DNA of 64,000 bases, taken from Zea mays. Lineage: Eukaryota > Streptophyta > Magnoliopsida > Poales > Poaceae. Positions 1 through 9,955 of the stretch are shown piece after piece. Position numbers and translations under genes: made by a program. Within the stretch, counting starts at the first letter, position 1; each line of letters opens with the position of its first letter. The notes below the pieces were generated by a model, which worked only from the letters and a program-made list of their open reading frames with translations, made no database searches and was not told where the DNA came from. Where the stretch lies: positions 192,565,439-192,629,438 of the forward strand of contig NC_050100.1 in the NCBI RefSeq assembly GCF_902167145.1. The letters are read 5' to 3'.

Positions 1-1025
1 TTTGGGCGAGATATCTTTGAGGTCGAAGACCCCGTGGTGAAGGAGTCCGCCGGGGCCCTCTATGACCGGATGTGGGGTTCATACGGTCGAGAGGTGGTCC
101 GGGCGCGGGCCGAGGCTGCAAGGGCTCAGGTAACGTTGTCGTTTACTCGGTGCTTGTTGGATGCGGTTTGTGCGTGTGTTTGCTGAATTTTTGTACGTTT
201 TGTCTTAGGCGGAGCGCGGCGAGCGGGTGGACGATTTTGGGGCGCTGAACAGCGCGCCGCCTGAGCCGGAGACCACCCCTGCGGAGGCCGCCACTGGAGT
301 CGCCCCGGTGACCGCGGAAGATGCACCAGGCGCCCTTGTACCTGCTGCGGCCGGCGAAGGCCTACTCCCAAGGGTGGCCGAAGGCGCGTCTGATGCCCCC
401 GCAGCTGCTGTGCCGGGCGCTGAAGATCCAGCGGAGACAACGGCGGAGGCGGCGGCGGAGGCTCCCGCAGCGGCAGGGCCTTCGCAGGTGGCGTAGGTGG
501 TGTTTAGGGTTGAGGGATTTTTGGATGATGTACTGAATTTTGGTTGCTGCGCAGGTTCAAGATTTTGGGCCTGCGCACGCAACCGCTACTACTGGTTTTT
601 TGGCGGCTTCGACCGCGGAAGGTGGAAATGAATGTGGTGGGTCTGTTTCTGAGTTTTTTGATTTTACTGACTCTGGGAGCTCGGCTGAATGGACCGAGGA
701 GTCGTCGGAGGAGGACTTGGACTATTTTGCGGCCCTGGACGAGGCTGCGGCGGAGGCTGCGCTACATGCTGCGGACGCGCCAGGCGTGCCCGGTCCTAGC
801 ACCGGGCACCGACGACGAAGGGCGGTTGCGAAGCGTAGGATTAGTGCGGAGGAAGGGGCTCGGCTTCGCGTTAGTAGGGTTGGTCGGCAGGAGCTGCTGT
901 CTTTGCCGGCCGTCTCGGGTGTGGGGGAAGGGGAGCTGCGAAGCCTTTTTGCTGGTGAGGAGCTTAGGATAATGTTATTTAATTATAGAGAGATGGGGAT
1001 TATTCCTAAGGTTGAGCCGATGTAG
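1..1025 (+). CDS. Spliced antisense gene of the Grande-like element, 3' part (exons 1-129, 209-487, 555-1025)
   Basis: Three open segments on the plus strand are joined by two short introns with GT-AG ends: 130-208 (79 bp) and 488-554 (67 bp). Both junctions have the form CAG/GT...AG/G and fall exactly between codons, so one reading frame continues across all three exons to a stop at 1023-1025. The visible product is about 290 residues and lacks its N-terminus. It is rich in Ala, Glu and Pro, with an acidic stretch (EESSEEDLDYF) and a basic cluster (HRRRRAVAKRR) that could be a nuclear localisation signal. It resembles the antisense gene reported downstream of pol in Grande elements. No enzymatic motif was recognised and its function is unknown. 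The splice structure is inferred from sequence; transcription would have to be shown. Confidence 0.7.
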
Positions 1026-1196
1026 GGCGTGGTGCCCTCGCTTGTGTATGTGCAAGGGTTTGTAAAATGGAGTAGTGTGCCCTCGCGTGCTTGTGCCTGC
1101 GAGGGCGCTGTGTACTTTGACTGGTGTGATTGATTGTGCTGTGCCAGTGTGATTATAATTGGTCTTGCTGTCGCTTCTGCTTTTGCCATACTGGGT
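1026..1196. other. 3' flank of the antisense gene
   Basis: Non-coding stretch between the stop codon of the spliced antisense gene and the tandem array. It is probably the 3' untranslated region and polyadenylation zone of that gene. No clear polyadenylation signal stands out. Confidence 0.4.
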
Positions 1197-1745
1197 CGGC
1201 TGCGCCCTTGGGCGGTTTTTGCGGTAGGCTCCGGCTGCGCCTTTTAGGCGACTTCTGCGCGAAAAGCCTTCGCGATAGACTTTGATTTTTGCGCACTTGT
1301 GGAGCTAAGTCCGGCTGCACCCTTGGGCGGCTTCTGCGCGGTTAGTCTTCGCGATAGACTTCGATTCTTGCGCACTTGTTGTGCTAAGTCCGGCTGCACC
1401 CTTTGGCGACTTCTGCGCGGATAGTCTTCGCGATAGACTTTGATTTTTGCGCACTTGTTGTGCTAAGTCCGGCTGCACCCTTAGGCGACTTCTGCGCGGA
1501 TAGTCTTCGCGATAGACTTTGATTTTTGCGCACTTGTTGTGCTAAGTCCGGCTGCACCCTTAGGCGACTTCTGCGCGGATAGTCTTCGCGATAGACTTTG
1601 ATTTTTGCGCACTTGTTGTGCTAAGTCCGGCTGCACCCTTAGGCGACTTCTGCGCGGATAGTCTTCGCGATAGACTTTGATTTTTGCGCACTTGTTGTGC
1701 TAAGTCCGGCTGCACCCTTAGGCGACTTCTGCGCGGATTGGTCGC
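1197..1745. repeat. 79-bp tandem repeat array, about seven copies
   Basis: The core GGCTGCACCC recurs at 1313, 1392, 1471, 1550, 1629 and 1708, an exact 79-bp period. More diverged copies lie at 1233 and, partially, 1197. The last four units are almost identical and the leftmost ones more divergent, as expected if the array expands from one end. Each unit contains the sub-motif CTTCGCGATAGACTT. The array lies between pol and the antisense gene, where Grande elements are known to carry tandem repeats. Confidence 0.93.
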
Positions 1746-1967
1746 ACGCGAGGGTGGCTAGCGCTTAGCCTCGCGGTGACTTCGAATTGGTCGAATGCCG
1801 AAGACCGTTGTCGCGGTCTTTTTTCGACACATGCTTTTGCGGGGGATTTTTCTCACATATATTACATGGCTCCGCCTCGTTAAAAACCTCACCCCCGGGA
1901 GGAAAAGAGTGCGGGCAGGTACAAGATTGTTTGCGGTGAATTACAAGGGCGAACTCAGCCCTAGGAA
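1746..1967. other. Non-coding segment between pol and the tandem array
   Basis: This is the region just downstream of the pol stop on the minus strand. It holds a short run (CCTCGTTAAAAACCTC) that also occurs at 9651 inside the copia element, a motif often seen in untranslated regions of grass LTR elements. No gene was seen. Confidence 0.4.
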
Positions 1968-4900
1968 TTAAACAAAAAATTTACGAAGGTTGTCAATGTT
2001 CCAGGAGTGCTCCAGGTCCTCGCCATCTGGCGTTGCGAGCCTGTAAGCGCTGGGGGAAGCTTTTGTCTTGACTATGAAGGGGCCCTCCCACTTGGGCTCC
2101 AGCTTGCCCTTGGACTCCGTCCGAGCTGTTCGGATGAGTACGAGGTCCCCCGCGCTGAACTCCTTTGGGATGACTGCGCGGTCGCGCCATGCTTTGGTCT
2201 GGGCTTGGTATTTGTTTAAGGCCTGCAGGGCGAAGACCCGGTCTCCGTCAATGAGATCTTTGGAGGTTGGCTCATCCACGTCAGGGGTGGCTGACGGAGC
2301 TGTGCGCGGAGACCCGTGTTTTATTTCTTGCGGGGTCATTGCCTCTGATCCGTATAGAAGGCGGAAAGGAGTGAACCCGGTCGCCCTGCACTCGGTTGTG
2401 TTCAGCGCCCAGACTGCCTCCGGTAGCAAGTCGGTCCATCTGCCCTTTTTCTCGTCGAGGAGCATCTTCTTGATGGCTGTGAAGATTTTCCCATTGGCAC
2501 GCTCCACGACTCCGTTGGACTGCGGATGATAGACTGAAGCGAAGGCAAGCTTGGTGCCAATGGAAAAACAGAAATCCTTGAAATCTTGATTGTCAAACTG
2601 CTTGCCGTTGTCAACTGTTAGCTCGGACGGTACTCCGAAGCGGCAAACAATGTTCTGCCAAAAGAATTTTTGGGCAGTCTTTGATGTGATTGTGGACACA
2701 GCCCTCGCTTCAATCCACTTGGTGAAGTATTCGACGGCTACGAAGGCGAACTTGAGGTTCCCCTGAGCGGTGGGCAAGGGCCCGACGATGTCCAGGCCCC
2801 AGCGCTGAAGAGGCCATGTATGGGCGACCAGCTTTGTGTATTGCGAGGGGTTGCCTGACCGAGGAGAGAACTTCTGGCAGGCTTCGCAGGACCTTGCTAC
2901 TCGATTTGCGGCGCAGATCATTGCAGGCCAGTAAAACCCTTGTCGGATCACCTTAGCAGCCAGGGCCCTTGGCCCCGCGTGCGAGCCGCAAGTTCCACTG
3001 TGGACCTCGCGCAAGATTTGGATGCCTTCGGTTTCGGTGACGCATTTAAGCATTGGCTGACTGACCCCCTTCTTGTATAATTGGCCCTCGATTAGCGCGA
3101 AGTCCCGGCTCCGATGCTCGAGGCGCTTCGCCTCACTGACGTCGGTTGGGTGATAGTATCCCTGTAGAAACAGGGTTATTGGGGCCCGCCAGTCTTCGGT
3201 CATGATTAGGTGGACTATACGGTGGCCCTCGCTATCATTTGTTATTTGGAGCCCTTCGGGGCTCCGGACGGCTGGCGTGCCGATGGTGTGAAAGAATACG
3301 TCGGAGGGCAGGGGCTCGCCCCTGGCGGCGGCCTTGGCTAATGCGTCGGCCTCCTCATTCTTGGCCCTGTCCACATGCTGTAGGGTGAATCCCTTGAACT
3401 GCCTCTCGAGACTTCGGATAGCCGCGAGGTATTGCATGAGCGCGGGGTCTTTTGCTGCATAGTCTTTTTCGACCTGACCGGCGACTATCTTGGAGTCTGT
3501 TTTGATGATACAGGTGGTGACTCCGAGGGCCCTTAGCTTGCGGAGGCCGAGGATGACTGCTTCATACTCTGCTATGTTGTTTGTACATTTGTCGGATTCC
3601 AGAGCGAAGCTGAGGCGTGCTGCATATCTGTGTTTGACTCCGGCTGGTGAGGTGATGACTGCAGCGACGCCTGCCCCCGCATGACACCATGCACCGTCGC
3701 AATGGATAGTCCAGACCTTTTCTGTGGATGGGTCCGGCTGTGTTACTGGCCCAGTCCAGTCGACGACGAAGTCTGCCAGGACTTGCGATTTGATGGCTAT
3801 CCTGGGCTCGAAGCTGATGTGGTAGCCGGAGAGCTCGGCTGCCCACTTGGCGATTCTCACTGATGCCTCCGGGTTCCTGAATAGTTCGCCGAGTCCCCTG
3901 TCCGAGGTGACTCGGACCTTGAATGCTTCAAAATAATGGCGCAGCTTGCGCGAGGACATAACAACTGCGTAAGCAATCTTCTCCAGCTCTGTCATGTTGC
4001 ATTTGGATGGTGTCAGGACTTCGGAGACATAATAAACAGGGCACTGTCTGACTGCGCCTTCGACTGTCTGCTCCTGCACTAGTGCCGCGCTGACCGCGTG
4101 CGGCGAAGCCGCGACATAGAGCAATAAGGGGAGCGAGGAGTCTGGGCTTGTGAGGATGGCCAGCTCCGCCAGGTACTGTTTTAATGAGGCGAAGGCCGCT
4201 GCTTGCTCCGGTCCCCAAGCGAAGTCCTTCGCGCCGCGGAGGGTTTTGAGGAAGGGGAGACTTCGCTCGGCGGACCTGGAGATGAATCTATTGAGGGCGG
4301 CCATCCTGCCTGTCAGGCGCTGGACGTCCCTGGCGGACTGCGGAGGCGACATATCGACGATGGCCTGGATCTTGGTTGGGTTGGCCTCGATGCCTCGGCG
4401 GGACACCAGGTAGCCCAATATCTTGCCCTGGCGGACACCGAAAACGCACTTTTCCGGGTTTAGGCGGAGTCGTGCATCTCGCATGCTCGCGAATGTTTCC
4501 GCCAGGTTGGCGAGGTGGTCCTCCTTATTTTTGCTGGCGACGACGATGTCGTCCACATATGTGAATACATTTCTGCCGACCTGCCCTTCGAGCACCGTTT
4601 TGGTGAGTCTGGAGAAGGTGGACCCGGCATTCTTGAGACCCTCCGGCATTCTGACAAAGCAATAAGTGCCGAAGGGTGTTATAAAGCTGGTGCTGGCCTT
4701 GTCTTCCTCCTTCATGTATATCTGGTGATAGCCGGAGAAGCAGTCGAGGAGGGACATGACCTCGCATCCGGCCGCGCTATCGACTATTTTGTCGATCCGT
4801 GGCAACGGGAAATTGTCCTTTGGGCAGGACTTATTGAGACTGGTGAAGTCTATGCACATGCGCCATTTTCCGCTTTTCTTCTGCACCATCACAACATTGG

Positions 4901-7637
4901 AGAGCCACGTGGGGTAAGCCACCGGCTCGATGAATTTAGCCTCCAGGAGGCGATGCACCTCCGCCTTGGCGGCTTCTGTCTTTTCATCTGACATCTTGCG
5001 AAGCTTCTGCTTTTTGGGTCGCACCGAAGGGTCAATCCCCAGGCTGTGTTCGATTATGGCTCGGCTGACTCCGACCAGATCGAGGGCAGACCAGGCGAAG
5101 ACATCTTTATTCTTGGCCAGGCAGCAGAGAAGTTTCTCTTCTTCAAGTGACGTGAGGTCTTCGCTGATAGTTACAGTCTGCTTGGGCGTGGCCTGATCGA
5201 GGGGGACAGTCTTGGTCCCGTCTTGGCACTGCAACTGTGCCTTGTCGTGCTGCTTGTCGGTTGGGCTAGCCGGCGCAGGGACTTCGCGCTGGGTCGTGAG
5301 ACAGTGTACATTTCTCTGACCGGGCACGAAGTCCCGCTCTATGTTGCGCGCCGTCTGCTGGTTGCCGTAGATTGTGATGGCGCCCAGCGGGCCTGGTATC
5401 TTCATACATAGGTACAACCCGTGGATGGCGGCTTCGAATTTGTTGATGGAGCCTCGGCCCATGATGGCGTTGTATGGATATACCATGTCGACAATGTCGA
5501 AGGTTATTTGCTCACTTCGGGCATTGGGTGCTACACCGAAGGAGAGGGGCAACTCTATCTTGCCAACTGGAAAGGTGCCCTTGCCGCCGAAACCATACAA
5601 CGGGTTGTCCGAAGGCTTCAGCAAGCTGTGGCTTATACCCATGCGGTCGAAGGCGTGGAGGAAGATGATGTCCGCCTGACTGCCGTTGTCGACAAGGACT
5701 TTGTGTAAGTCCCAACCTGCCACGCTGCAGTTGATGACCATTGCGTCGATGTGGGGGGCGCTGCGCAGGTCGACGTCTCGCGCGTCGAAAGTTAGCGGTA
5801 TGTGGGACCACTTCGTCTGCACGACTGGGCCAGTGACGGCGACATGGTTGATGCTGCGGTAGTGGTCCCGCTTCTGCCGCTTGGTGTCGAAGTCGGTGCT
5901 TGACCCCCCTGTTATCATGTGAATGACTCCGCGATAAGGTTGATCGGCGAAGTCTTCTTGCTTTGGGGGATGGGGAATGTTTTGGTGTTGCTGGTGTGGT
6001 GGTGGGGGTGGAGGAGGTACGATTTGTACTTCCTGATGATGTTGGTAAGCGTGGTGCGGTGGATGCGGAGCGGGGGCATGGACGTATGGTGGAGGGGGTG
6101 GCTGGTAGTTATGCGCGACAATTCTGGGATTGTCGGCCGGCTGCGCCCTCGCCATTCTATCTCTGGTGGCCTTCGTCTCGGGGCAGTCTTTGGTCTGGTG
6201 GGCGCAGTCTTCGCCGTGGAAAAGGCAATAGAACCGGCGCGGCGGCTGCTGCGCCCGTCCTCGACCCCTGCCGCGCGTTCCATTTCCGCGGCCTTGGGGG
6301 GGATATTCCTGGCGGCGAGGGGGGTCAGCAGCAGGCTGTTGGTTGACGATGTTGTGGACTTGCTGCTGACTGCGGCTGTCTCGACTGGAGTCTGGCTGCG
6401 AAGTCCTTGTCCACGTGCGGCTGGACTGCGGAGTCTGACTATTGGGTTTCCGTTGCGACTCGACCTTGCGCTGGTGGAGCTCTTCGGATTTGGCATATTT
6501 TTCGAAGAGCTGATATAGCTCCTGCAAGCTCTTGGGTGGATCCCTGATACAATGGCTGTAGAGGACGCCGGCCCGAAGGCCATTGATGGCGTAGTGGATA
6601 GCGATCTGATCGTCGACAGAGGGCAGCTGTGACTTGAGTGTTAAGAACTTGCGGTAATACTCCCGCAGAGTCTCCTTTTCCAGCTGTTTGCAAAGCGAGA
6701 GCTCGGCCAAAGCGTCGGTGTCTGGACGGTACCCTTGGAAGTTGAGGAGGAACTTGTCCCTGAGACTTCGCCACGAATCAATGGACAGCGGGGGCAATCT
6801 GGTGAACCAGGTGAGTGCTGGGCCCTCTAGGGCGATGATGAAAGACTTTGCCATTGTGACGTCGTCCCCTCCGGCTGATGCAACGGCGACTTGGTAACTC
6901 ATGATGTATTGCGCCGGATCGGTGCTGCCGTTGTACTTGGGGTATGCCCCCGCTCGAAAGTTGGCTGGCCAAGGCGTCACTTGCAGGTGTGGCGCCAGGG
7001 GACTTCGCTCGTCGAGGTAGTTGATCCCTTGGAATGGCGCGCCGTGCTGGGGGGCGTAGTCATGCTGGGGGAAACGCGGGTTCTCCGGCTGCGCCCGGTG
7101 CTGCAGGGGTTGGCCGTGCTGTCGGCCGAGGTAGCCTTCGCGCATGTCCTCCGGCTGAGCGCGTTGTTGGAGGGGTGGTTCTTGCTGCAAACCGAGATGG
7201 CCTTCGCGCTGCATCAGCGCGATCTCGCGCTCGAGGTCTTGGGCTTTCTGCTCCTCGTCGCGTATCATTTGCCGCACTTTGGCTAATGCGGAAACACGTT
7301 GGCGCTTGGCCTCCAGTATCTCTTTCTGCCTCTGGAGATTGCGGTTCCTGAGGCGCAGGGCGCGCAGCTGCAGCTGTTCTTCTGTTGAGACGCCGAGGGC
7401 CTCACCATCCTCGGTGAGGTCGGCGCCTTCCAGTGGGGCGAAGCCTGGGGGCGGCTGCGACTGTCCTTCGGTTCCGCAGGTGCGGAAGGTGTCGTCTTCG
7501 CCGGTGTGGGGAACATTATCCTCAATGGGCTCTTGGTGGGTGGATTGGGTGAGGGCGAGGGCCTTGCCCTTTCTTGCGGCCAGCAGTGCTGCCTTCGCAG
7601 CCTCGTCAGCCTTGGGGTTAGCTCTCTTGGGTGCCAT
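1968..7637 (-). CDS. gag-pol: Gag-Pol polyprotein, Grande-like, intact
   Basis: One frame of 1,889 codons begins at MAPKRANPK. The upstream extension of the frame runs into the LTR, so this ATG is the better start. In order: a coiled-coil-like Gag N-terminus (residues about 85-150), the retrotransposon Gag domain (about 215-385), a Cys/His knuckle (FYCLFHGEDCAHQTKDC, about 470-485), an aspartic protease whose active-site triplet is DNG (VLVDNGSQADI, about 649), reverse transcriptase with YVDDI (about 1027), RNase H, a second archaeal-type RNase H (IHCDGAWCHAG...), and integrase with an HHCC finger and the catalytic pattern GLDIVGPL / TVDNGKQF / GVVERANGK. No stop or frameshift interrupts it. 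Gag and Pol are therefore made as one polyprotein. The duplicated RNase H is characteristic of the Tat lineage. Confidence 0.93.
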   Translation of the reverse strand: MAPKRANPKADEAAKAALLAARKGKALALTQSTHQEPIEDNVPHTGEDDTFRTCGTEGQSQPPPGFAPLEGADLTEDGEALGVSTEEQLQLRALRLRNRNLQRQKEILEAKRQRVSALAKVRQMIRDEEQKAQDLEREIALMQREGHLGLQQEPPLQQRAQPEDMREGYLGRQHGQPLQHRAQPENPRFPQHDYAPQHGAPFQGINYLDERSPLAPHLQVTPWPANFRAGAYPKYNGSTDPAQYIMSYQVAVASAGGDDVTMAKSFIIALEGPALTWFTRLPPLSIDSWRSLRDKFLLNFQGYRPDTDALAELSLCKQLEKETLREYYRKFLTLKSQLPSVDDQIAIHYAINGLRAGVLYSHCIRDPPKSLQELYQLFEKYAKSEELHQRKVESQRKPNSQTPQSSRTWTRTSQPDSSRDSRSQQQVHNIVNQQPAADPPRRQEYPPQGRGNGTRGRGRGRAQQPPRRFYCLFHGEDCAHQTKDCPETKATRDRMARAQPADNPRIVAHNYQPPPPPYVHAPAPHPPHHAYQHHQEVQIVPPPPPPPHQQHQNIPHPPKQEDFADQPYRGVIHMITGGSSTDFDTKRQKRDHYRSINHVAVTGPVVQTKWSHIPLTFDARDVDLRSAPHIDAMVINCSVAGWDLHKVLVDNGSQADIIFLHAFDRMGISHSLLKPSDNPLYGFGGKGTFPVGKIELPLSFGVAPNARSEQITFDIVDMVYPYNAIMGRGSINKFEAAIHGLYLCMKIPGPLGAITIYGNQQTARNIERDFVPGQRNVHCLTTQREVPAPASPTDKQHDKAQLQCQDGTKTVPLDQATPKQTVTISEDLTSLEEEKLLCCLAKNKDVFAWSALDLVGVSRAIIEHSLGIDPSVRPKKQKLRKMSDEKTEAAKAEVHRLLEAKFIEPVAYPTWLSNVVMVQKKSGKWRMCIDFTSLNKSCPKDNFPLPRIDKIVDSAAGCEVMSLLDCFSGYHQIYMKEEDKASTSFITPFGTYCFVRMPEGLKNAGSTFSRLTKTVLEGQVGRNVFTYVDDIVVASKNKEDHLANLAETFASMRDARLRLNPEKCVFGVRQGKILGYLVSRRGIEANPTKIQAIVDMSPPQSARDVQRLTGRMAALNRFISRSAERSLPFLKTLRGAKDFAWGPEQAAAFASLKQYLAELAILTSPDSSLPLLLYVAASPHAVSAALVQEQTVEGAVRQCPVYYVSEVLTPSKCNMTELEKIAYAVVMSSRKLRHYFEAFKVRVTSDRGLGELFRNPEASVRIAKWAAELSGYHISFEPRIAIKSQVLADFVVDWTGPVTQPDPSTEKVWTIHCDGAWCHAGAGVAAVITSPAGVKHRYAARLSFALESDKCTNNIAEYEAVILGLRKLRALGVTTCIIKTDSKIVAGQVEKDYAAKDPALMQYLAAIRSLERQFKGFTLQHVDRAKNEEADALAKAAARGEPLPSDVFFHTIGTPAVRSPEGLQITNDSEGHRIVHLIMTEDWRAPITLFLQGYYHPTDVSEAKRLEHRSRDFALIEGQLYKKGVSQPMLKCVTETEGIQILREVHSGTCGSHAGPRALAAKVIRQGFYWPAMICAANRVARSCEACQKFSPRSGNPSQYTKLVAHTWPLQRWGLDIVGPLPTAQGNLKFAFVAVEYFTKWIEARAVSTITSKTAQKFFWQNIVCRFGVPSELTVDNGKQFDNQDFKDFCFSIGTKLAFASVYHPQSNGVVERANGKIFTAIKKMLLDEKKGRWTDLLPEAVWALNTTECRATGFTPFRLLYGSEAMTPQEIKHGSPRTAPSATPDVDEPTSKDLIDGDRVFALQALNKYQAQTKAWRDRAVIPKEFSAGDLVLIRTARTESKGKLEPKWEGPFIVKTKASPSAYRLATPDGEDLEHSWNIDNLRKFFV

Positions 7638-7661
7638 CGCGGGTGGTTTTGTCGTAGCACG

Positions 7662-7677
7662 AACGGTGGGCGCCAAA
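7662..7677 (-). other. Primer-binding site of the Grande-like element
   Basis: Immediately inside the LTR, the minus strand reads TTTGGCGCCCACCGTT. The TGGCGCC core complements the 3' end of a tRNA, as in many plant gypsy elements. The exact tRNA was not assigned. Confidence 0.65.
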
Positions 7678-8152
7678 TGTTGGAACTTGCTCTCTGCTGC
7701 AAGTGGGCCAACGGGGGTGAACAATGGCGACAACAGGGTTACGTGCACGGGGGCAATAGCTCTGTTGATCTAGCCTCTCACGGGCACTGTGCGGGGGTAT
7801 TTATAGGTGTCTGAGTGCCCAGCGTCTTGTGTTAAGGACGCATGTGCCCTCAGACGCCTAGTTTATCCCCGGAATATTCCCATAAAGCAGGGTTACAAGC
7901 TGTAATTACAAGTTTGCCTTTACAAGTCAGGCCCGTAATACAGAGGCGGCCACGCGGGGCCCGTTACAATGGGCCGGATCACACGTGGGCCTTGGGGCTG
8001 AACGAGGCCGCGCCGTGTGAGGTCGTCGCCGCAGGCCTTCGTCAAAGCGCCGAGTCCTGCGAAGGGTGTCCCTGCCCGCTTTGCCTCCGGCGGACCAGCG
8101 GCTGCAGCGAAGACCTCGAGCGAAGGGTGGCGTCTTTGCCTTCGCTCCAACA
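7678..8152 (-). repeat. 5' LTR of the Grande-like element
   Basis: On the plus strand the segment starts TGTTGGA and ends TCCAACA, perfect 7-bp inverted termini with TG...CA ends. It abuts the primer-binding site on its left. A TATAAATA box on the minus strand at 7798-7805 would start transcription leftward near 7770, reading into gag. The right boundary rests on the inverted termini alone because the partner LTR is outside the window. Confidence 0.7.
7798..7805 (-). promoter_or_regulatory. TATA box in the Grande-like 5' LTR
   Basis: TATAAATA on the minus strand inside the LTR, about 160 bp upstream of the gag start. It is the likely core promoter for the genomic RNA. Confidence 0.6.
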
Positions 8153-9263
8153 ACATTGATGGAGGGAGGAGGGAAGGACATGCGCTGCGGCTGGCTGTCA
8201 GATGAGCAGGTGGGAAGGAAATGGAAGGAACACGACGACGACGCCTGGCGTACGGGTTGATGGACGCTCCTGCGCCGCGCCTGGGTACAAGAGCAACAAG
8301 AAGCTCCGCTTTTCAGGTCCGGACGTCGTTCGTGGGTGCCCGTGACACTGTGCGCTGCGCTGTGTGGGGGCGCCGCGCGGATGGACGGATCCACCGCCCA
8401 AATCCAGTCCAGATCTGGCGCGCCCTTCCACCAACCCGCTTCCCAACGCCCAAACATGCCTCTCCCTACTACTAGCACAAAAGTAGCAGCACGTTAGAGA
8501 GCACGTACTACTGTATGCCGTCGTGCAAAGCCTGTGGTACACGCACACTTGGAGCTCCGCGGCAGCCGGCCTTGGGCAACGGGAACCCTAAACCGGGTAA
8601 ACCCATTCCTTCTTCTTTTTTTTTGTTGCACGACGGAAACAGCTCTTCCACTTGGTCGTCTTCACGCTACCTACCTGTACAACGGTACAAGTACAGGTAC
8701 AGCTGCTCGTGTGTCGGACAGACTCCTCGTTCCCGTCGGTTCCACCAGTTCCCCCACCGGTCCGATCCGGTCCGCCCATGGTTTTGGCCTTTGGGCAAGA
8801 ACCAGCGAACGCACGGCACCGGCGGGTCCTGCTTGACGGGATGCACATGACGATGTGCCCCCACTCATTCGGCCTGGTCCGCATACTACCTCTGTTCAGG
8901 CCTGCCTATACAAACTGGACCTCTATTCATCACAGCCGCTTCCTTCCCCGCGGCTGGGCCATGCGACAGTAATACAAACTGTTGAGTATTCTCTCTATTT
9001 TTGGAGAATACTATAATTTTAGAGATATTATGATTTTTTTTTTCAATATAGTGTTTAATAGACTCCTCAAAAAACTCCGTTATCAAAACTGCAGTTTTAG
9101 CTATACTGCAATACTTTCACAGTTTTCGAAAAATGGCTACATATCAAAGTTTTCAATACCGTGGTAAAAAAACTAAAGATAATTCTCGGCAATTTTAAAC
9201 TGTAGTTTCCAAATGCTTTATTTTCAAACGGGGAAACTTCGCTTCTTGTTTACGGCTTCCAAA
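8153..9263. other. Unassigned flanking sequence between two retrotransposons
   Basis: No convincing gene was found. The first 800 bp are GC-rich with no long open frame. From about 8970 the sequence becomes AT-rich and includes a perfect short inverted repeat (AGTATTCTC at 8985-8993 against GAGAATACT at 9004-9012). That AT-rich part may be a decayed MITE, but no terminal repeats or target duplication could be defined. The last five bases (CCAAA, 9259-9263) are the target duplication of the copia element that follows. Confidence 0.5.
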
Positions 9264-9532
9264 TATTGAGAACTACGTTACCACGGATCACCAGATCCGC
9301 TCCCTTCCCTCCCGTCAGCAGTAGAGACGCAAGAAGCTGTAGAGTACTCGTCTCCCTTTCCATAAGCACGACAGAGTAAACACACGAGACACAGGATATA
9401 GGGTTGGACCTCTGGTCTCTTTCTCTTCTCTGTTCCATATGAGGGGGTACAGGTTCTATATATAGAGACGTGATTGCCCTTAGGGCATATTCGGTATTTG
9501 CCCACATAACCCTTTATTAGGGTTTCTCAACA
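9264..9532 (-). repeat. 3' LTR of the copia element
   Basis: 269 bp; identical to 14929-15197 except for one T/C difference near 9345. On its right side, CTCCCCCTT (9533-9541) is the complement of the polypurine tract. A minus-strand TATA motif lies at 9457-9464. Confidence 0.95.
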
Positions 9533-9571
9533 CTCCCCCTTGGGCGAATACCGCGACCAACACATGCCTCA

Positions 9572-9955
9572 TTAAAACTCCCAAAAAACCCAGTGGGAAA
9601 ATATGGAGAAAGAGCGCATGGTGACGCATATTACATTTGCACTTTGTTGCCTCGTTAAAAACCTCATGTGATAAACTTCAGAAAAACTCACTAAGGAAAA
9701 AAGAGTACAACAGCTGTCATCAGGACAGATTTCGATCTTCTGGATTTGGATTCCATCGAATCTTCTAAAATGGATAACTTTTGAAATGTGCTCCCCCTGA
9801 TCTTTGCAAAATTGTCTCAACATGACAAAACACCTTCTTCTGGAAGTATATGTATAAAGAGACTTCGCAAACGAATTGCATACTATTGCAATGATTATAT
9901 CAGGAATTTCACCTCTACTCACTTCTAGGATATAATAGGTAAGTGCACGTATCAA
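9572..9955 (-). pseudogene. Remnant of the copia Pol C-terminus
   Basis: The minus-strand frame contains NSFAKSLYTYTSRRR, later followed by LRQFCKDQGEHI. These are recognisable but weak counterparts of the end of copia RNase H (the DLFTKSLP...F and MRRLKDLQ region). A second similar GGGGGAGC-containing stretch lies near 10120. The remainder of pol between about 10,000 and 13,400 is too decayed to align by eye. This supports copia origin but not a functional protein. Confidence 0.45.

Larger units (their letters stand above)
1..8152 (-). mobile_element. Grande-like Ty3/gypsy LTR retrotransposon (Tat lineage), 3' LTR off the left edge
   Basis: The element reads right to left: 5' LTR (7678-8152), primer-binding site, gag-pol (7637-1968), a 79-bp tandem array, then a spliced gene on the opposite strand that runs off the left edge. 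A pol followed by archaeal-type RNase H, tandem repeats and an antisense gene between pol and the 3' LTR is the architecture known for maize and teosinte Grande. The uninterrupted polyprotein suggests a fairly young copy. The 3' LTR is not in the window, so neither LTR divergence nor the target duplication can be read. The family name is an inference from architecture; Tat-lineage membership is firmer because of the second RNase H domain. Confidence 0.85.

Noticed and set aside
5915..6583. Long ORFs on both strands within the Grande-like gag
   Set aside because: They are out-of-frame shadows of the intact polyprotein in GC-rich sequence.
8985..9012. Perfect 9-bp inverted repeat as a MITE or terminator
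   Set aside because: Too short and isolated, with no target duplication and no adjoining gene. Kept only as a note in the flanking segment.
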